Source: Bacteroidales bacterium (GTDB taxonomy: Bacteria > Bacteroidota > Bacteroidia > Bacteroidales > Bacteroidaceae). From it: 41,930 bases of DNA. The position numbers and the translations under genes are program-made. The DNA is taken from contig SFCP01000035.1 in NCBI GenBank assembly GCA_004558535.1, forward strand, positions 1 through 41,930, given 5' to 3'. Under the pieces are notes generated by a model, which was given only the letters and a program-made list of their open reading frames with translations, was not told the origin of the DNA and ran no database searches. Positions 35,184 to 41,930 of this stretch are shown in pieces (the stretch's first letter is position 1; each line of letters starts with the position of its first letter).

Positions 35184-35429
35184 TTAACGTTTTTAACCTC
35201 CGGTAACAGGCCGCGGCGGGCGCGATGAAACTACAAAGCCGGCAGTTTTTTCCAAGTAGCAGGCAGTTGAAATTACAAAGGAGGTAGAAAAAATTATCCG
35301 GCAGGTAGTTGCGCCCTTCTCCGGGCCAAATCCGTCACTTTCCCGGCTAAAAAAACAGGAGAAAGCCCTGATTTGACGGGACTTTCTCCTATTGCTTACG
35401 CAAATATACAAAATATTTTTGGAAAAGCC
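35184..35429. repeat. 246-bp dispersed direct repeat, copy 2
   Basis: Same orientation as copy 1 (24482-24727). Together the two copies bracket the giant gene. Its right edge lies inside the 3' end of the small membrane protein gene at 35396-35635. Confidence 0.95.
35349..35390 (-). terminator. Intrinsic terminator inside repeat copy 2
   Basis: The same hairpin and T7 tract as in copy 1, with no base change in the stem. It starts 6 bp past the stop of the small membrane protein gene and probably terminates the psd-pssA transcript. Confidence 0.75.
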
Positions 35430-35635
35430 TGCGCCCCCGGTGCTTCCCGCCCGGCACGACTGTCGGCTCGCTTCTCATCAAAGGCCCGGCCGGCCTTCTC
35501 GAAGTCGCGCACAGTGCGCTTCATCTGGCGATTGACGCGCCACAGCTGGAGGAAAATCCGCCACAGTCCCGTGACGAAACTGAATATAAGAAAGAAGATA
35601 AATCCGGAGAACAGAAAAAGTAGACAACCTTTCAT
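35396..35635 (-). CDS. Small membrane protein next to pssA (DUF4834-like), 3' end supplied by the repeat
   Basis: 79 aa from the ATG at 35635, which begins MKGCLLFLFSGFIFFLIFSF, a membrane helix. A start at 35683 would add 16 unlikely residues. A basic, charged region follows (RQMKRTVRDFEKAGRAFDEK). Size, helix and position after psd-pssA recall the DUF4834 family of Bacteroidales; that identification rests on context and is tentative. The last 11 or so codons (ending FPKIFCIFA) lie within the 246-bp repeat. The stop exists because this copy has T where copy 1 has C (TAA versus CAG/GTA reading), so the original C-terminus seems to have been replaced. Confidence 0.55.
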   Translation of the reverse strand: MKGCLLFLFSGFIFFLIFSFVTGLWRIFLQLWRVNRQMKRTVRDFEKAGRAFDEKRADSRAGREAPGAQAFPKIFCIFA

Positions 35636-35701
35636 AATAAAGTCTGGGTAAGTTCCTGTGAGGGGAATCAACGAGCCATCCAAGGGAGGGGAGCGGCTGC
35701 G

Positions 35702-36412
35702 TCAGTTTTTTCGAATGGAGAGGAGATTGTTGAGCAAGGAGACCAGCACGTAGCACACGATGACCAGCGAAAAGCCCGTCCAGCCCATCGCAACGAGCAG
35801 GGCGGCACTTACGGCGATAAAGCCGTAGCGCAGGGCGTTGCCACGCCAGCCAAAGTGTTTGAACTTCAAGGCAAACATCGGCACTTCGCTGACCAAAAGC
35901 CAACAGGACAGGAGAGCGAGGGCCGTCAGGGCGAGTCCGCTGTGAGGCCAAGCCACCAACCAATCATGGCCTCCCACCACCAAGGCGCTCCAGAAGAGGG
36001 CGTTGGCCGGTGTGGGCAATCCGAGGAAGGTGGTGCTTTGCCGCTCGTCCAAATTAAACTTTGCCAAACGCAAGGCCGAGAATGCGGCGATGAGATATGC
36101 CACGTAGGGGAAATAGTCCTTGACAAGGGGAAGGCTGCAAGGTATTGAGACCTCGCTCAGCAACGAGAAAAGTACAGCGGCGGGGGCAAAGCCGAAAGTG
36201 ATGTCGTCGGCCAGCGAATCCAGCTCCTTGCCAATGGGCGAGGAGACGCGGAGCAGCCGCGCCGTGAAGCCGTCGAAAAAGTCGAACACGGCTCCTACGA
36301 TGATAAATGTCAGCGCCAATTCGTACTTTGCCTGCAGGGCAAAGGCGGTGGCAATACATCCGCTCACCAGATTGCCGCAGGTAATCGTATTGGGTATGTG
36401 CTTCTTGATCAT
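35702..36412 (-). CDS. pssA: CDP-diacylglycerol--serine O-phosphatidyltransferase
   Basis: 236 aa with several membrane helices. It makes phosphatidylserine from CDP-diacylglycerol and serine. The CDP-alcohol phosphotransferase motif is complete: DFFDGFTARLLR, then G and the two Asp in GKELDSLADD, giving the D-DG-AR-G-D-D pattern. The N-terminus (IPNTITCGNLVSGCIA) is typical of PssA. It starts 9 bp after psd, so the two steps of phosphatidylethanolamine synthesis are co-transcribed. Confidence 0.95.
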   Translation of the reverse strand: MIKKHIPNTITCGNLVSGCIATAFALQAKYELALTFIIVGAVFDFFDGFTARLLRVSSPIGKELDSLADDITFGFAPAAVLFSLLSEVSIPCSLPLVKDYFPYVAYLIAAFSALRLAKFNLDERQSTTFLGLPTPANALFWSALVVGGHDWLVAWPHSGLALTALALLSCWLLVSEVPMFALKFKHFGWRGNALRYGFIAVSAALLVAMGWTGFSLVIVCYVLVSLLNNLLSIRKN

Positions 36413-36421
36413 GAATGGCGG

Positions 36422-37126
36422 TTAGGAGTTCGCAGGTTTCAGGTGGCCGATGACAGTCTGGTTGCCCACGGTGGCCTGTCCTACCTTGACGTTGATTTCT
36501 GTGCCGAGGGGCAAATATACATCGACGCGGGAACCGAATTTGATAAATCCCATGTGCTCGTCGATGTAGCAATCATCGCCCTCGTTGGCGTAGGTCACGA
36601 TGCGACGGGCCACGGCGCCGGCTACCTGCCGCACCAGGACTTCCTGGCCCGCGGGGGTCTCAATGACCACGGTGGTGCGCTCGTTCTCGGTGCTGGCCTT
36701 GGGCAGCCAAGCCTTGCAGAAATTGCCCTTGTGATGCCGTGCCACCTTCACGAAGCCATCCACGGGAAACCAGTTGGCGTGTACGTTGACCACACTCATG
36801 AAGATGGAGACCATAATACGCCGGTCGTGGAAGTATTCGTTCTCGTCGACTTCCTCGACTACGACTACCTTGCCATCGGCTGCGGCCACGACGGTATTGG
36901 TCGTTTCACCGTTGAAAAGGCGGATGGGACAGCGAAAGAAATTGATGATGATGAGGCAAAGCACCGTGGTGATGGCCAGCACGATATAGAAAGGCCACAG
37001 ATGGCTGTGCCTGAACAAAAAGAACAACAACCCGTTGATAGCGACATAGAGCCCCAGGCTTAACAGCAGGGTGTCCGTTCCTTCGCGATGCAACCGTACA
37101 TTTTTGATTCTTTTTATCCTCTTCAT
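36422..37126 (-). CDS. psd: Phosphatidylserine decarboxylase (short, Psd-related type)
   Basis: 234 aa. It decarboxylates phosphatidylserine to phosphatidylethanolamine using a pyruvoyl group formed by self-cleavage. The cleavage site is the Gly-Ser in GFIKFGSRVDVYLP (about residue 190), giving a large beta and small alpha chain. N-terminal hydrophobic helices (about 20-65) are visible. Other motifs are AAADGKVVVVEEV and FMSVVNVHANWFPVDG with the conserved His. The length fits the short Psd form found in Bacteroidetes. It is first in the psd-pssA unit, with a good promoter just upstream. Confidence 0.95.
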   Translation of the reverse strand: MKRIKRIKNVRLHREGTDTLLLSLGLYVAINGLLFFLFRHSHLWPFYIVLAITTVLCLIIINFFRCPIRLFNGETTNTVVAAADGKVVVVEEVDENEYFHDRRIMVSIFMSVVNVHANWFPVDGFVKVARHHKGNFCKAWLPKASTENERTTVVIETPAGQEVLVRQVAGAVARRIVTYANEGDDCYIDEHMGFIKFGSRVDVYLPLGTEINVKVGQATVGNQTVIGHLKPANS

Positions 37127-37149
37127 CTTATATGCATTGTTTGTAACTG

Positions 37150-37180
37150 CAAAGGTAGTAGTTTTTAATCATTTGCCCAA
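37150..37180 (-). promoter_or_regulatory. psd-pssA promoter
   Basis: On the minus strand TTGG (37180-37177) lies 19 bp before a perfect TACCTTTG (37157-37150), about 24 bp upstream of the psd ATG. Spacing and sequence fit the Bacteroidetes consensus. Confidence 0.7.
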
Positions 37181-37191
37181 GGTTACATACG

Positions 37192-37222
37192 AAAAACCGC
37201 CACTTAGGAAGGACTTAGGCGG
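37192..37222 (-). terminator. Terminator of the RNA methyltransferase gene
   Basis: Minus strand: CCGCC and GGCGG arms (5 bp) followed by TTTTTC, 28 bp past the stop. A short stem, so moderate confidence. Confidence 0.5.
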
Positions 37223-37249
37223 CAGTTACGTGGATTTTGGGCGTATTCT

Positions 37250-38059
37250 TTAACGCGACGGTTGCTTGCGCAACTCCCAAAAAGCAACGGCCGAAGCGGC
37301 GGCCACGTTGAGCGAATCGACGCCGTGCTGCATGGGTATGCGCACCACGTAGTCGGCGGCTGCAATGGCCTCGCGGCTCAAGCCGTCACCCTCGGTGCCC
37401 ATCACCAAGGCGAGCTTCGGCTCCTGCTTCAAGGCGGGGTGGTCCAACGGGACGGACTGGTCGGTCAGGGCCATGGCGGCGGTCTTGAACCCAAGGTCGC
37501 GAAGCGCTGTCAAGGCAGGGTCGACGACAGCCCAAGGCACCAAAAACACGCTGCCCATGGACACACGGACGGCACGGCGGTTCAGCGGATCGCAGGACGA
37601 GGGCGTGAGCAGCACGGCATCCATGCCCAGGGCTGCTGCCGAGCGGAAAATGGCGCCGATGTTGGTCGTATCGACCACGCCGTCGATGACTACCACGCGC
37701 GAAGCGCCTGCGCAGACCTCGGCCACGCTGCGGGGACGGGGCCGACGCATGGCACACAGCACGCCGCGCGTCAGGGTGTAACCGGTGAGGCGCGCCAACA
37801 ACTCGCGCTCGCCGGTGTAGACGGGGATGTCGCCACAGCGGCGCAACAAGTCGGCGGCATCGCCCTCCAGATGCCTGCGTTCGCACAGCAAGGCGGTTGG
37901 TTCGAGCCCCGCTCGCAGGGCTACATCGATGACCTTGGGACTTTCGGCTATGAAGATGCCCTTTTCCGGCTCCAGGCGGTTGCGCAGCTGCGCCTCGGTC
38001 AGTGTGGCGAAGACCTCCAAGCCCGGATGCTGCAACGAAGTGATAGTCTGCAGGTTCAT
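37250..38059 (-). CDS. TrmH/SpoU-family RNA 2'-O-methyltransferase
   Basis: 269 aa. An N-terminal substrate-binding part (about 1-95; GIFIAESPKVIDVALRAG) precedes the SPOUT catalytic domain. The three SpoU motifs are visible: DGVVDTTNIGAIFRSAAALG (motif 1), LALVMGTEGDGLS (motif 2) and IPMQHGVDSLNVAAASAVAF (motif 3), which form the S-adenosylmethionine knot. It probably methylates a ribose in rRNA; which nucleotide cannot be told from sequence. Alone between terminators. Confidence 0.93.
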   Translation of the reverse strand: MNLQTITSLQHPGLEVFATLTEAQLRNRLEPEKGIFIAESPKVIDVALRAGLEPTALLCERRHLEGDAADLLRRCGDIPVYTGERELLARLTGYTLTRGVLCAMRRPRPRSVAEVCAGASRVVVIDGVVDTTNIGAIFRSAAALGMDAVLLTPSSCDPLNRRAVRVSMGSVFLVPWAVVDPALTALRDLGFKTAAMALTDQSVPLDHPALKQEPKLALVMGTEGDGLSREAIAAADYVVRIPMQHGVDSLNVAAASAVAFWELRKQPSR

Positions 38060-38156
38060 TAGGGGATACGGATACTTTTATATACGGAACGATGATACTG
38101 AATCGGGCCTTGGCGTACGCTGCCTCCGGGACAGAAGGTACGGCCTGCCTATCTCT

Positions 38157-38229
38157 CGAAAAATAGCGGAATGGCCATTAACGTTCGTCGGCTTTGCCTT
38201 TCTACATTGAACGTTAAGGACCATTCCGC
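38157..38229 (-). terminator. Terminator of trpS
   Basis: Minus strand: GCGGAATGG and the further arm TTAACGTTC pair with GAACGTTAA and CCATTCCGC (inner and outer stems with small bulges), then TATTTTTCG. About 95 bp past the trpS stop. Confidence 0.75.
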
Positions 38230-38324
38230 CATTTTGTTTGTTTTGCGGAGGTGCACAGCTGAGGGAAAAAGTTCCGCCCCTATCCGGGCTGCGCTGCCTC
38301 CGGCCTAATGCTTATACCACGGTT

Positions 38325-39425
38325 TTAGTTTTGGGAGGCATTGAATCTCTTCGCCTGCTCTGCTATCAAATCTGCATCGTCGAAGTAATTGATCTTCATG
38401 GCTCTGCGCACGTCATCCAGGGTTTCTGCGGCTACGGCACGCGCTGCTTCACAGCCCTTGCGGAGCATTTCGTAGATGGCAGGTATGTCCTTCTGGTACT
38501 CCAAACGGCGCTGACGGATGGGCTCCAACTCCTCATTGAGTATCTTCTCGAGGAACTTCTTGCACTTCACGTCGCCCAATCCGCCCCGCTGGTAGTGCGC
38601 CTTCAGTTCATCCAGGTTGGCATAATCGGGCCAGTACTCGGCGAAATGCTCGGGGCGGCAGAAGGCATCCAGATAGGTAAAGACGGTGTTGCCCTCGATA
38701 TGTCCGGGATCGGAGACGGCCAAGTGAGTCGGGTCGGTGTACATCGACATGACTTTCTTGTGCATCTCCTCCGCGGTTTCGCTCAGGTAAATGCAATTGC
38801 CCAGGGACTTCGACATCTTGGCCTTGCCGTCCGTGCCCGGCAAGCGCAGGCAGGCGCTGTTGTCGGGGAGCATAATCTCCGGCTCGACCAAAGTGGGACC
38901 ATAGATGTAATTGAAGCGGCGGACTATCTCGGTGGCTTGCTCGATCATCGGCTTCTGGTCCTCGCCGACCGGCACGGTGGTGGCGCGGAAAGCCGTGATG
39001 TCGGCGGCCTGGCTGATGGGATAAGTGAAGAAGCCTACAGGAATGCTCTGCTCGAAGCCACGCATCTGGATTTCCGTCTTTACCGTGGGATTGCGCTGCA
39101 AGCGGCTGACGCTTACCAAGTCCATAAAATAGAAAGAAAGCTCGCACAATTCGGGTATCTGGCTCTGGATAAACAGCGTGACACGCTCGGGGTCCAAACC
39201 ACATGCCAAGTAGTCCAAGGCTACCTCAATAACATTCTGACGTACCTTCTCGGGATTTTCCATATTGTCCGTCAGGGCCTGCGCATCGGCTATGAAGACA
39301 AACATCTTGGCGTAGTCTCCGGCATTCTGCAACTCCACCCTGCGGCGCAAAGAACCTACATAATGTCCGATATGCAGCCGACCGGTAGGTCTGTCGCCTG
39401 TCAAAATCACTTTACTCTTTGTCAT
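38325..39425 (-). CDS. trpS: Tryptophan--tRNA ligase
   Basis: 366 aa, a class I aminoacyl-tRNA synthetase charging tRNA-Trp. The HIGH motif is in TGRLHIGHYVGSL and the KMSKS loop in GKAKMSKSLGN. Other family blocks are SQIPELCELSFYFMDLVSV and PVGEDQKPMIEQATEIVRRF. The start is taken at 39425 (MTKSKVILTGDRPTG). An in-frame ATG at 39446 overlaps the -7 box of the promoter, so transcripts should begin downstream of it. Confidence 0.97.
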   Translation of the reverse strand: MTKSKVILTGDRPTGRLHIGHYVGSLRRRVELQNAGDYAKMFVFIADAQALTDNMENPEKVRQNVIEVALDYLACGLDPERVTLFIQSQIPELCELSFYFMDLVSVSRLQRNPTVKTEIQMRGFEQSIPVGFFTYPISQAADITAFRATTVPVGEDQKPMIEQATEIVRRFNYIYGPTLVEPEIMLPDNSACLRLPGTDGKAKMSKSLGNCIYLSETAEEMHKKVMSMYTDPTHLAVSDPGHIEGNTVFTYLDAFCRPEHFAEYWPDYANLDELKAHYQRGGLGDVKCKKFLEKILNEELEPIRQRRLEYQKDIPAIYEMLRKGCEAARAVAAETLDDVRRAMKINYFDDADLIAEQAKRFNASQN

Positions 39426-39443
39426 ACGTATTAAATTTGCTCG

Positions 39444-39474
39444 CAAAGGTACTGTTTATACTCGGGAAAACAAA
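39444..39474 (-). promoter_or_regulatory. trpS promoter
   Basis: Minus-strand TTTG (39474-39471), 19 bp, then TACCTTTG (39451-39444): a full match to the Bacteroidetes promoter pattern. Transcription would start near 39437, 12 or so bases before the chosen ATG. Confidence 0.85.
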
Positions 39475-39497
39475 ATTTCCTCCCTAAAAACCCCGCG

Positions 39498-40832
39498 TCA
39501 TAGCTGCACATGGCGCCACTTGCTTCTCAAAAAATAAATACCGCTCAGTGCCAACGTAATCAGACTGTACATGTGCTCACTCAACCAACACCAAGGCAAA
39601 GCCAACCGCCCGGGATATATCAGCGACAGCACAAAACATACATAGACGACCATCGCTGTGATTCCTATATAAAAGGCACGACGCGTGTTGCCGGTTCCCA
39701 TGACGGCAGACAAAAGGATATGGCCCGGCACAGTCAGCAGGTAGGAGGTAAGCAGGACGTAGAGCGAAGATCTACCGGCCTCGATACAGGCGGGATTGGC
39801 CGTATATATACGCAACACGGCCTCGGGAAACAGGGCAGCGAAGAACAACATGGGCACCACCAGGCAATAGGCCATCGTGATGGTGCGACGAAGAAGCAGA
39901 GGGACCGATTGGAGAGCACCGCGGCCGATAAGGTTGCTGGTCAGCGTGCTGGTAGTTGCCGCCAACGCGCTGATGGCTATAAAGAAAATGGATGATACAT
40001 TGCGCACGATATTCGTCACAGCCAGCTCGAAAACGCCCAATTGCTCAACAGCCAAGAAGAAGATGAACCAAGTGACCAGACTGAGCGAATTGTGAACCAT
40101 AGTCCACACAGACAGACTGAGGATGCGACGAAACATGGACAGACGAAACACGGGAAGATGGTTGAGCGCATACTTGGCATAATCGGTGTGGCGCACCGTG
40201 TAATAGACAAAATAAAGCATGGAAAGCCCCTCACACAATACCGTGGCCAAGGCTGCACCGGCGATGCCCATCCGGGGGAAACCAAAGTGGCCGAAAATTA
40301 GCACATAATTCAACACCACATTGCAGACAACCATGAGCAAGGAATTGTAAGTAAGTATCCGCGTCCGCGTGGTGGCCACATAAAAAGCACGGAAAAGTAC
40401 GGCTACATAAGCAAAAAAGAAACCCGGCAAACGCCAATGTAGATACTGACTGCTGGCCTCTACAAGGGGAGAAGAATCTACCCAAAACGAAAGAAGACGA
40501 GAAGCAAAAAGAGAAATACAACCCGACAATACAAAGGCAAATACCAAGAGGATGACCAACGTGTGGTAGAAAATACGGCCTACCTCCTTGTGGCGCTCCT
40601 CGCCATTGCGACGCCCCATAAGTATCTGCGTACCGGTGGCCAGTCCCATGCCCAACATGAAAACGGCCGTATAAAACAAACCGCCAAGGGCAGACGCACC
40701 CAACGCTATCTCACCATCCTCATAACGTCCCAAGAATGCAGTATCCGTCATCCCCAACAGCTGATTCAACAACACGCTGATAAGGATGGGATAGGCAAGC
40801 TTCCATATATCTCTGTAGGAAATACTGTTCAT
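39498..40832 (-). CDS. MATE-family efflux transporter
   Basis: 444 aa with about 12 membrane helices, in two similar halves. It begins MNSISYRDIWKLAYPILISV; the stretch LLGMTDTAFLGRYEDGEIALG is the first-helix-pair signature of MATE (DinF/NorM-type) drug/cation antiporters, repeated weakly around residue 240. The start at 40832 is preferred because a -7 box overlaps the possible TTG start at 40844. The substrate is unknown; the family exports cationic drugs or metabolites using Na+ or H+ gradients. Its upstream region contains a minisatellite. Confidence 0.93.
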   Translation of the reverse strand: MNSISYRDIWKLAYPILISVLLNQLLGMTDTAFLGRYEDGEIALGASALGGLFYTAVFMLGMGLATGTQILMGRRNGEERHKEVGRIFYHTLVILLVFAFVLSGCISLFASRLLSFWVDSSPLVEASSQYLHWRLPGFFFAYVAVLFRAFYVATTRTRILTYNSLLMVVCNVVLNYVLIFGHFGFPRMGIAGAALATVLCEGLSMLYFVYYTVRHTDYAKYALNHLPVFRLSMFRRILSLSVWTMVHNSLSLVTWFIFFLAVEQLGVFELAVTNIVRNVSSIFFIAISALAATTSTLTSNLIGRGALQSVPLLLRRTITMAYCLVVPMLFFAALFPEAVLRIYTANPACIEAGRSSLYVLLTSYLLTVPGHILLSAVMGTGNTRRAFYIGITAMVVYVCFVLSLIYPGRLALPWCWLSEHMYSLITLALSGIYFLRSKWRHVQL

Positions 40833-40841
40833 CACGGACTG

Positions 40842-40849
40842 CAAAGTTA
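40842..40849 (-). promoter_or_regulatory. -7 box of the MATE gene promoter
   Basis: Minus-strand TAACTTTG fits TAnnTTTG and lies 9 bp before the MATE ATG, implying a very short leader. No TTTG at -33; the minisatellite begins just beyond (40878). Confidence 0.5.
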
Positions 40850-40877
40850 CAAATAAGTAGCGAAAAATACTGCGTCA

Positions 40878-41024
40878 CTCCTTTGTAGGAAGCATTTGCT
40901 CCTTTGTGGGATGCTGTTTGTCCTTTGTGAGAAGCATTTACTCCTTTGTGGGAAGCTTTTTGTCCCTTGTGGGAAGCATTTTTTCCTTCATGAGAAGCAT
41001 TTACTCCTTTGTGGGAATCATTTT
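40878..41024. repeat. 21-bp minisatellite, 7 imperfect copies, between divergent genes
   Basis: Seven units of the type CTCCTTTGTGGGAAGCATTT(G/A) run head to tail from 40878, with one partial unit after. The leftward frame across it is open and reads a 7-residue repeat (ASHKGVN type), but that frame runs into the MATE gene in another phase. I treat it as intergenic. Confidence 0.85.
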
Positions 41025-41059
41025 GTCCCTGAACCATTACGCAGCTCAGCCTTTATTGC

Positions 41060-41067
41060 TATTTTTG
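41060..41067 (+). promoter_or_regulatory. Possible -7 box of the glutaredoxin-like gene
   Basis: TATTTTTG matches TAnnTTTG, about 115 bp before the ATG. No -33 partner at the right distance. Confidence 0.35.
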
Positions 41068-41182
41068 CCAAAGCACGGCCAAACGAACGCGCTTCTATTT
41101 TCTCTCATCTAAAAAGAAAAATAACCCGCCAAGCGGCACCATTCCACTTATCGCACATCTCATCCCCTAAATACGACTGAAT

Positions 41183-41665
41183 ATGATTACGGTTTACGTT
41201 ATGGAATCCTGTGCGGACTGCGCACATGTAAAAGAACAGCTGAAAGGCAATCCGCACTTCAACATAGTAGACATTGGGCAACACGTACGCTCACTCAAGT
41301 CCTTTCTGCATCTACGTGACACCCGCACAGAATTCACTACAATCAAAGCGCGCGGAGCAATTGGCATTCCCTGCTTCGTACAGGAAGACGGCAAAATCAC
41401 ATTTGAACTGGACAACATCCATATAGAAGAGACTTCCGGCAGCATAGCGTGCAGCATAAACAGCACAGCGAGCAGCATAGACGGCACAGCGAGCAGCATA
41501 GACGGAGCAACATGCAACATAGACGGAGCAACATGCAACATAGACGGAGCAACGAGCAACATAGACGGAGCAGCGAGCAGCATAGACGGAGCAGCGAGCA
41601 GCATAAACGACACAGCGAGCAGCATAGATGGAGCAGCATGCAGCATAGACGGCACAGGTTGCTAA
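41183..41665 (+). CDS. Glutaredoxin-like protein with a heptapeptide-repeat tail
   Basis: 160 aa. Residues 1-80 are a compact thioredoxin-fold domain of the small glutaredoxin-related type. The redox motif is CADC in VYVMESCADCAHVKEQL, VDIGQHVRSLKSFLHLRD follows, and the cis-proline loop is GIPCFVQEDG. It should reduce disulfides or mixed disulfides in the cytoplasm; there is no signal peptide. From residue 87 to the end the protein is ten heptads of the form (S/N)-I-(D/N)-(G/D/S)-(A/T)-(A/T)-(S/C), encoded by a 21-bp tandem repeat and ending in Cys. Relatives I know of stop after the domain at about 80 aa, so the tail is unusual. Some heptads carry Cys. Its function is unknown. Confidence 0.8.
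   Translation: MITVYVMESCADCAHVKEQLKGNPHFNIVDIGQHVRSLKSFLHLRDTRTEFTTIKARGAIGIPCFVQEDGKITFELDNIHIEETSGSIACSINSTASSIDGTASSIDGATCNIDGATCNIDGATSNIDGAASSIDGAASSINDTASSIDGAACSIDGTGC
41441..41650 (+). repeat. 21-bp tandem repeat, 10 copies, in the glutaredoxin-like gene
   Basis: Ten units of 21 bp (e.g. GGAGCAGCGAGCAGCATAGA-C) from 41441 plus a 12-bp partial unit. Because 21 is a multiple of 3, copy-number change would alter tail length without breaking the frame. Several frames across it, on both strands, are open. Confidence 0.92.
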
Positions 41666-41855
41666 CACAAAAAAAATAATCTCGGATAAATTCTCCACGC
41701 TCAGGCGCACAATTACAACTCACGCCCTTATCATTCCACCTGCAGACCCTTTATTTTGTACGAACTCCCATTTACGAATTCCTAACTCCTACTTAATCTT
41801 GAGCTTGTAGTAACTCCCAAAGCCAAAGTCTCGTAACCATCCGAAACAAGCCGAC

Positions 41856-41886
41856 TTTTACATGACGTTTTTGCTTGTGAACTTTG
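41856..41886 (+). promoter_or_regulatory. Possible internal promoter of the IS66-like gene
   Basis: TTTT (41856-41859), 19 bp, GAACTTTG (41879-41886): one mismatch in each box, ideal spacing. Transcription would start near 41892, inside the right arm of the hairpin around the start codon. Confidence 0.4.
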
Positions 41887-41902
41887 CAGTCAAAAACGCC
41901 AT
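41862..41902 (+). other. Hairpin sequestering the start codon of the IS66-like gene
   Basis: ATGACGTTTTTG (41862-41873) can pair with CAAAAACGCCAT (41891-41902), 11 of 12 bp, enclosing a 17-nt loop and including the A and T of the ATG. Only transcripts from outside would contain both arms. Confidence 0.6.
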
Positions 41903-41930
41903 GTTTAATTTGAATGAAAACAATCGCTTT
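41901..41930 (+). CDS. Start of an IS66-type accessory protein (TnpB-like), cut by the window end
   Basis: Only ten codons are visible, MFNLNENNRF, then the window ends. This resembles the N-terminus of IS66-family TnpB (Orf2) proteins of Bacteroidetes, usually M-F-x-L followed by N-R-Y/F and DMR(K)G. The A/T-rich non-coding stretch upstream with a start-codon hairpin fits an insertion-sequence end. No upstream IS66 orfA is seen, and the terminal inverted repeat cannot be checked with one end only. A possible left edge is near GTAACTCCCAAAG (about 41811). Confidence 0.45.
   Translation, partial: MFNLNENNRF

Noticed and set aside
38060..38324. tRNA or small RNA gene between trpS and the methyltransferase
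   Set aside because: The only structure is the trpS terminator hairpin; no cloverleaf or CCA-end pattern was found.
40720..41037. Leftward frame reading SHKG heptads across the minisatellite
   Set aside because: It starts in the array, has no recognised domain and runs over the MATE gene's start in another phase. Openness follows from the 21-bp period.
40878..41650. CRISPR array
   Set aside because: Both arrays are head-to-tail units without unique spacers, and no cas genes are present.

Overview
The window looks like the chromosome of a Bacteroidales bacterium, probably Prevotellaceae-like; I cannot fix the genus. The grounds are promoters of the Bacteroidetes type (TAnnTTTG at -7), an 11-gene-type complex I locus with fused nuoCD and no nuoEFG, two apparent type IX secretion (T9SS) cargo proteins, the folP-cdaA and psd-pssA pairs, and few Shine-Dalgarno sites.

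Layout. 1-620: an upstream terminator and a small exported PepSY-like protein. 1185-2981: a decayed XRE-type regulator whose stop overlaps the start of an AlbA_2/winged-helix protein carrying a 13-bp tandem repeat. 3410-4477: divergent efp and rpmH. 4691-15410: the nuo operon (A-B-CD-H-I-J-K-L-M-N), from a -7 box to a strong terminator. 15644-17945: a broken LuxR-type regulator, cdaA (c-di-AMP synthase) and folP, all leftward. 18132-19460: murF. 19580-24201: a polysaccharide flippase, an Omp28/thioredoxin-like T9SS cargo protein and pta, leftward.

24482-35429: a 10.7-kb segment bounded by two 246-bp direct repeats (8 differences by my count, no indels). It holds one giant T9SS-type surface protein gene (about 9.9 kb, roughly 3,300 aa) that two frameshifts split into three reading frames. 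35396-37126: a small membrane protein whose 3' end runs into the repeat, then pssA and psd (phosphatidylethanolamine synthesis). 37250-40832: an RNA methyltransferase, trpS and a MATE transporter. 40878-41665: a 21-bp minisatellite, then a glutaredoxin-like gene whose C-terminal half is another 21-bp (heptapeptide) repeat. 41856-41930: what may be the left end of an IS66-type element, cut by the window edge.

Most genes are core housekeeping: respiration, envelope lipid and peptidoglycan, folate, c-di-AMP and translation. The accessory signals worth attention are the 13-bp repeat that can switch a reading frame on or off, the repeat-flanked giant gene, the heptad-tailed glutaredoxin beside a second 21-bp repeat, and two broken regulators. 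No tRNA, rRNA or CRISPR array was seen.
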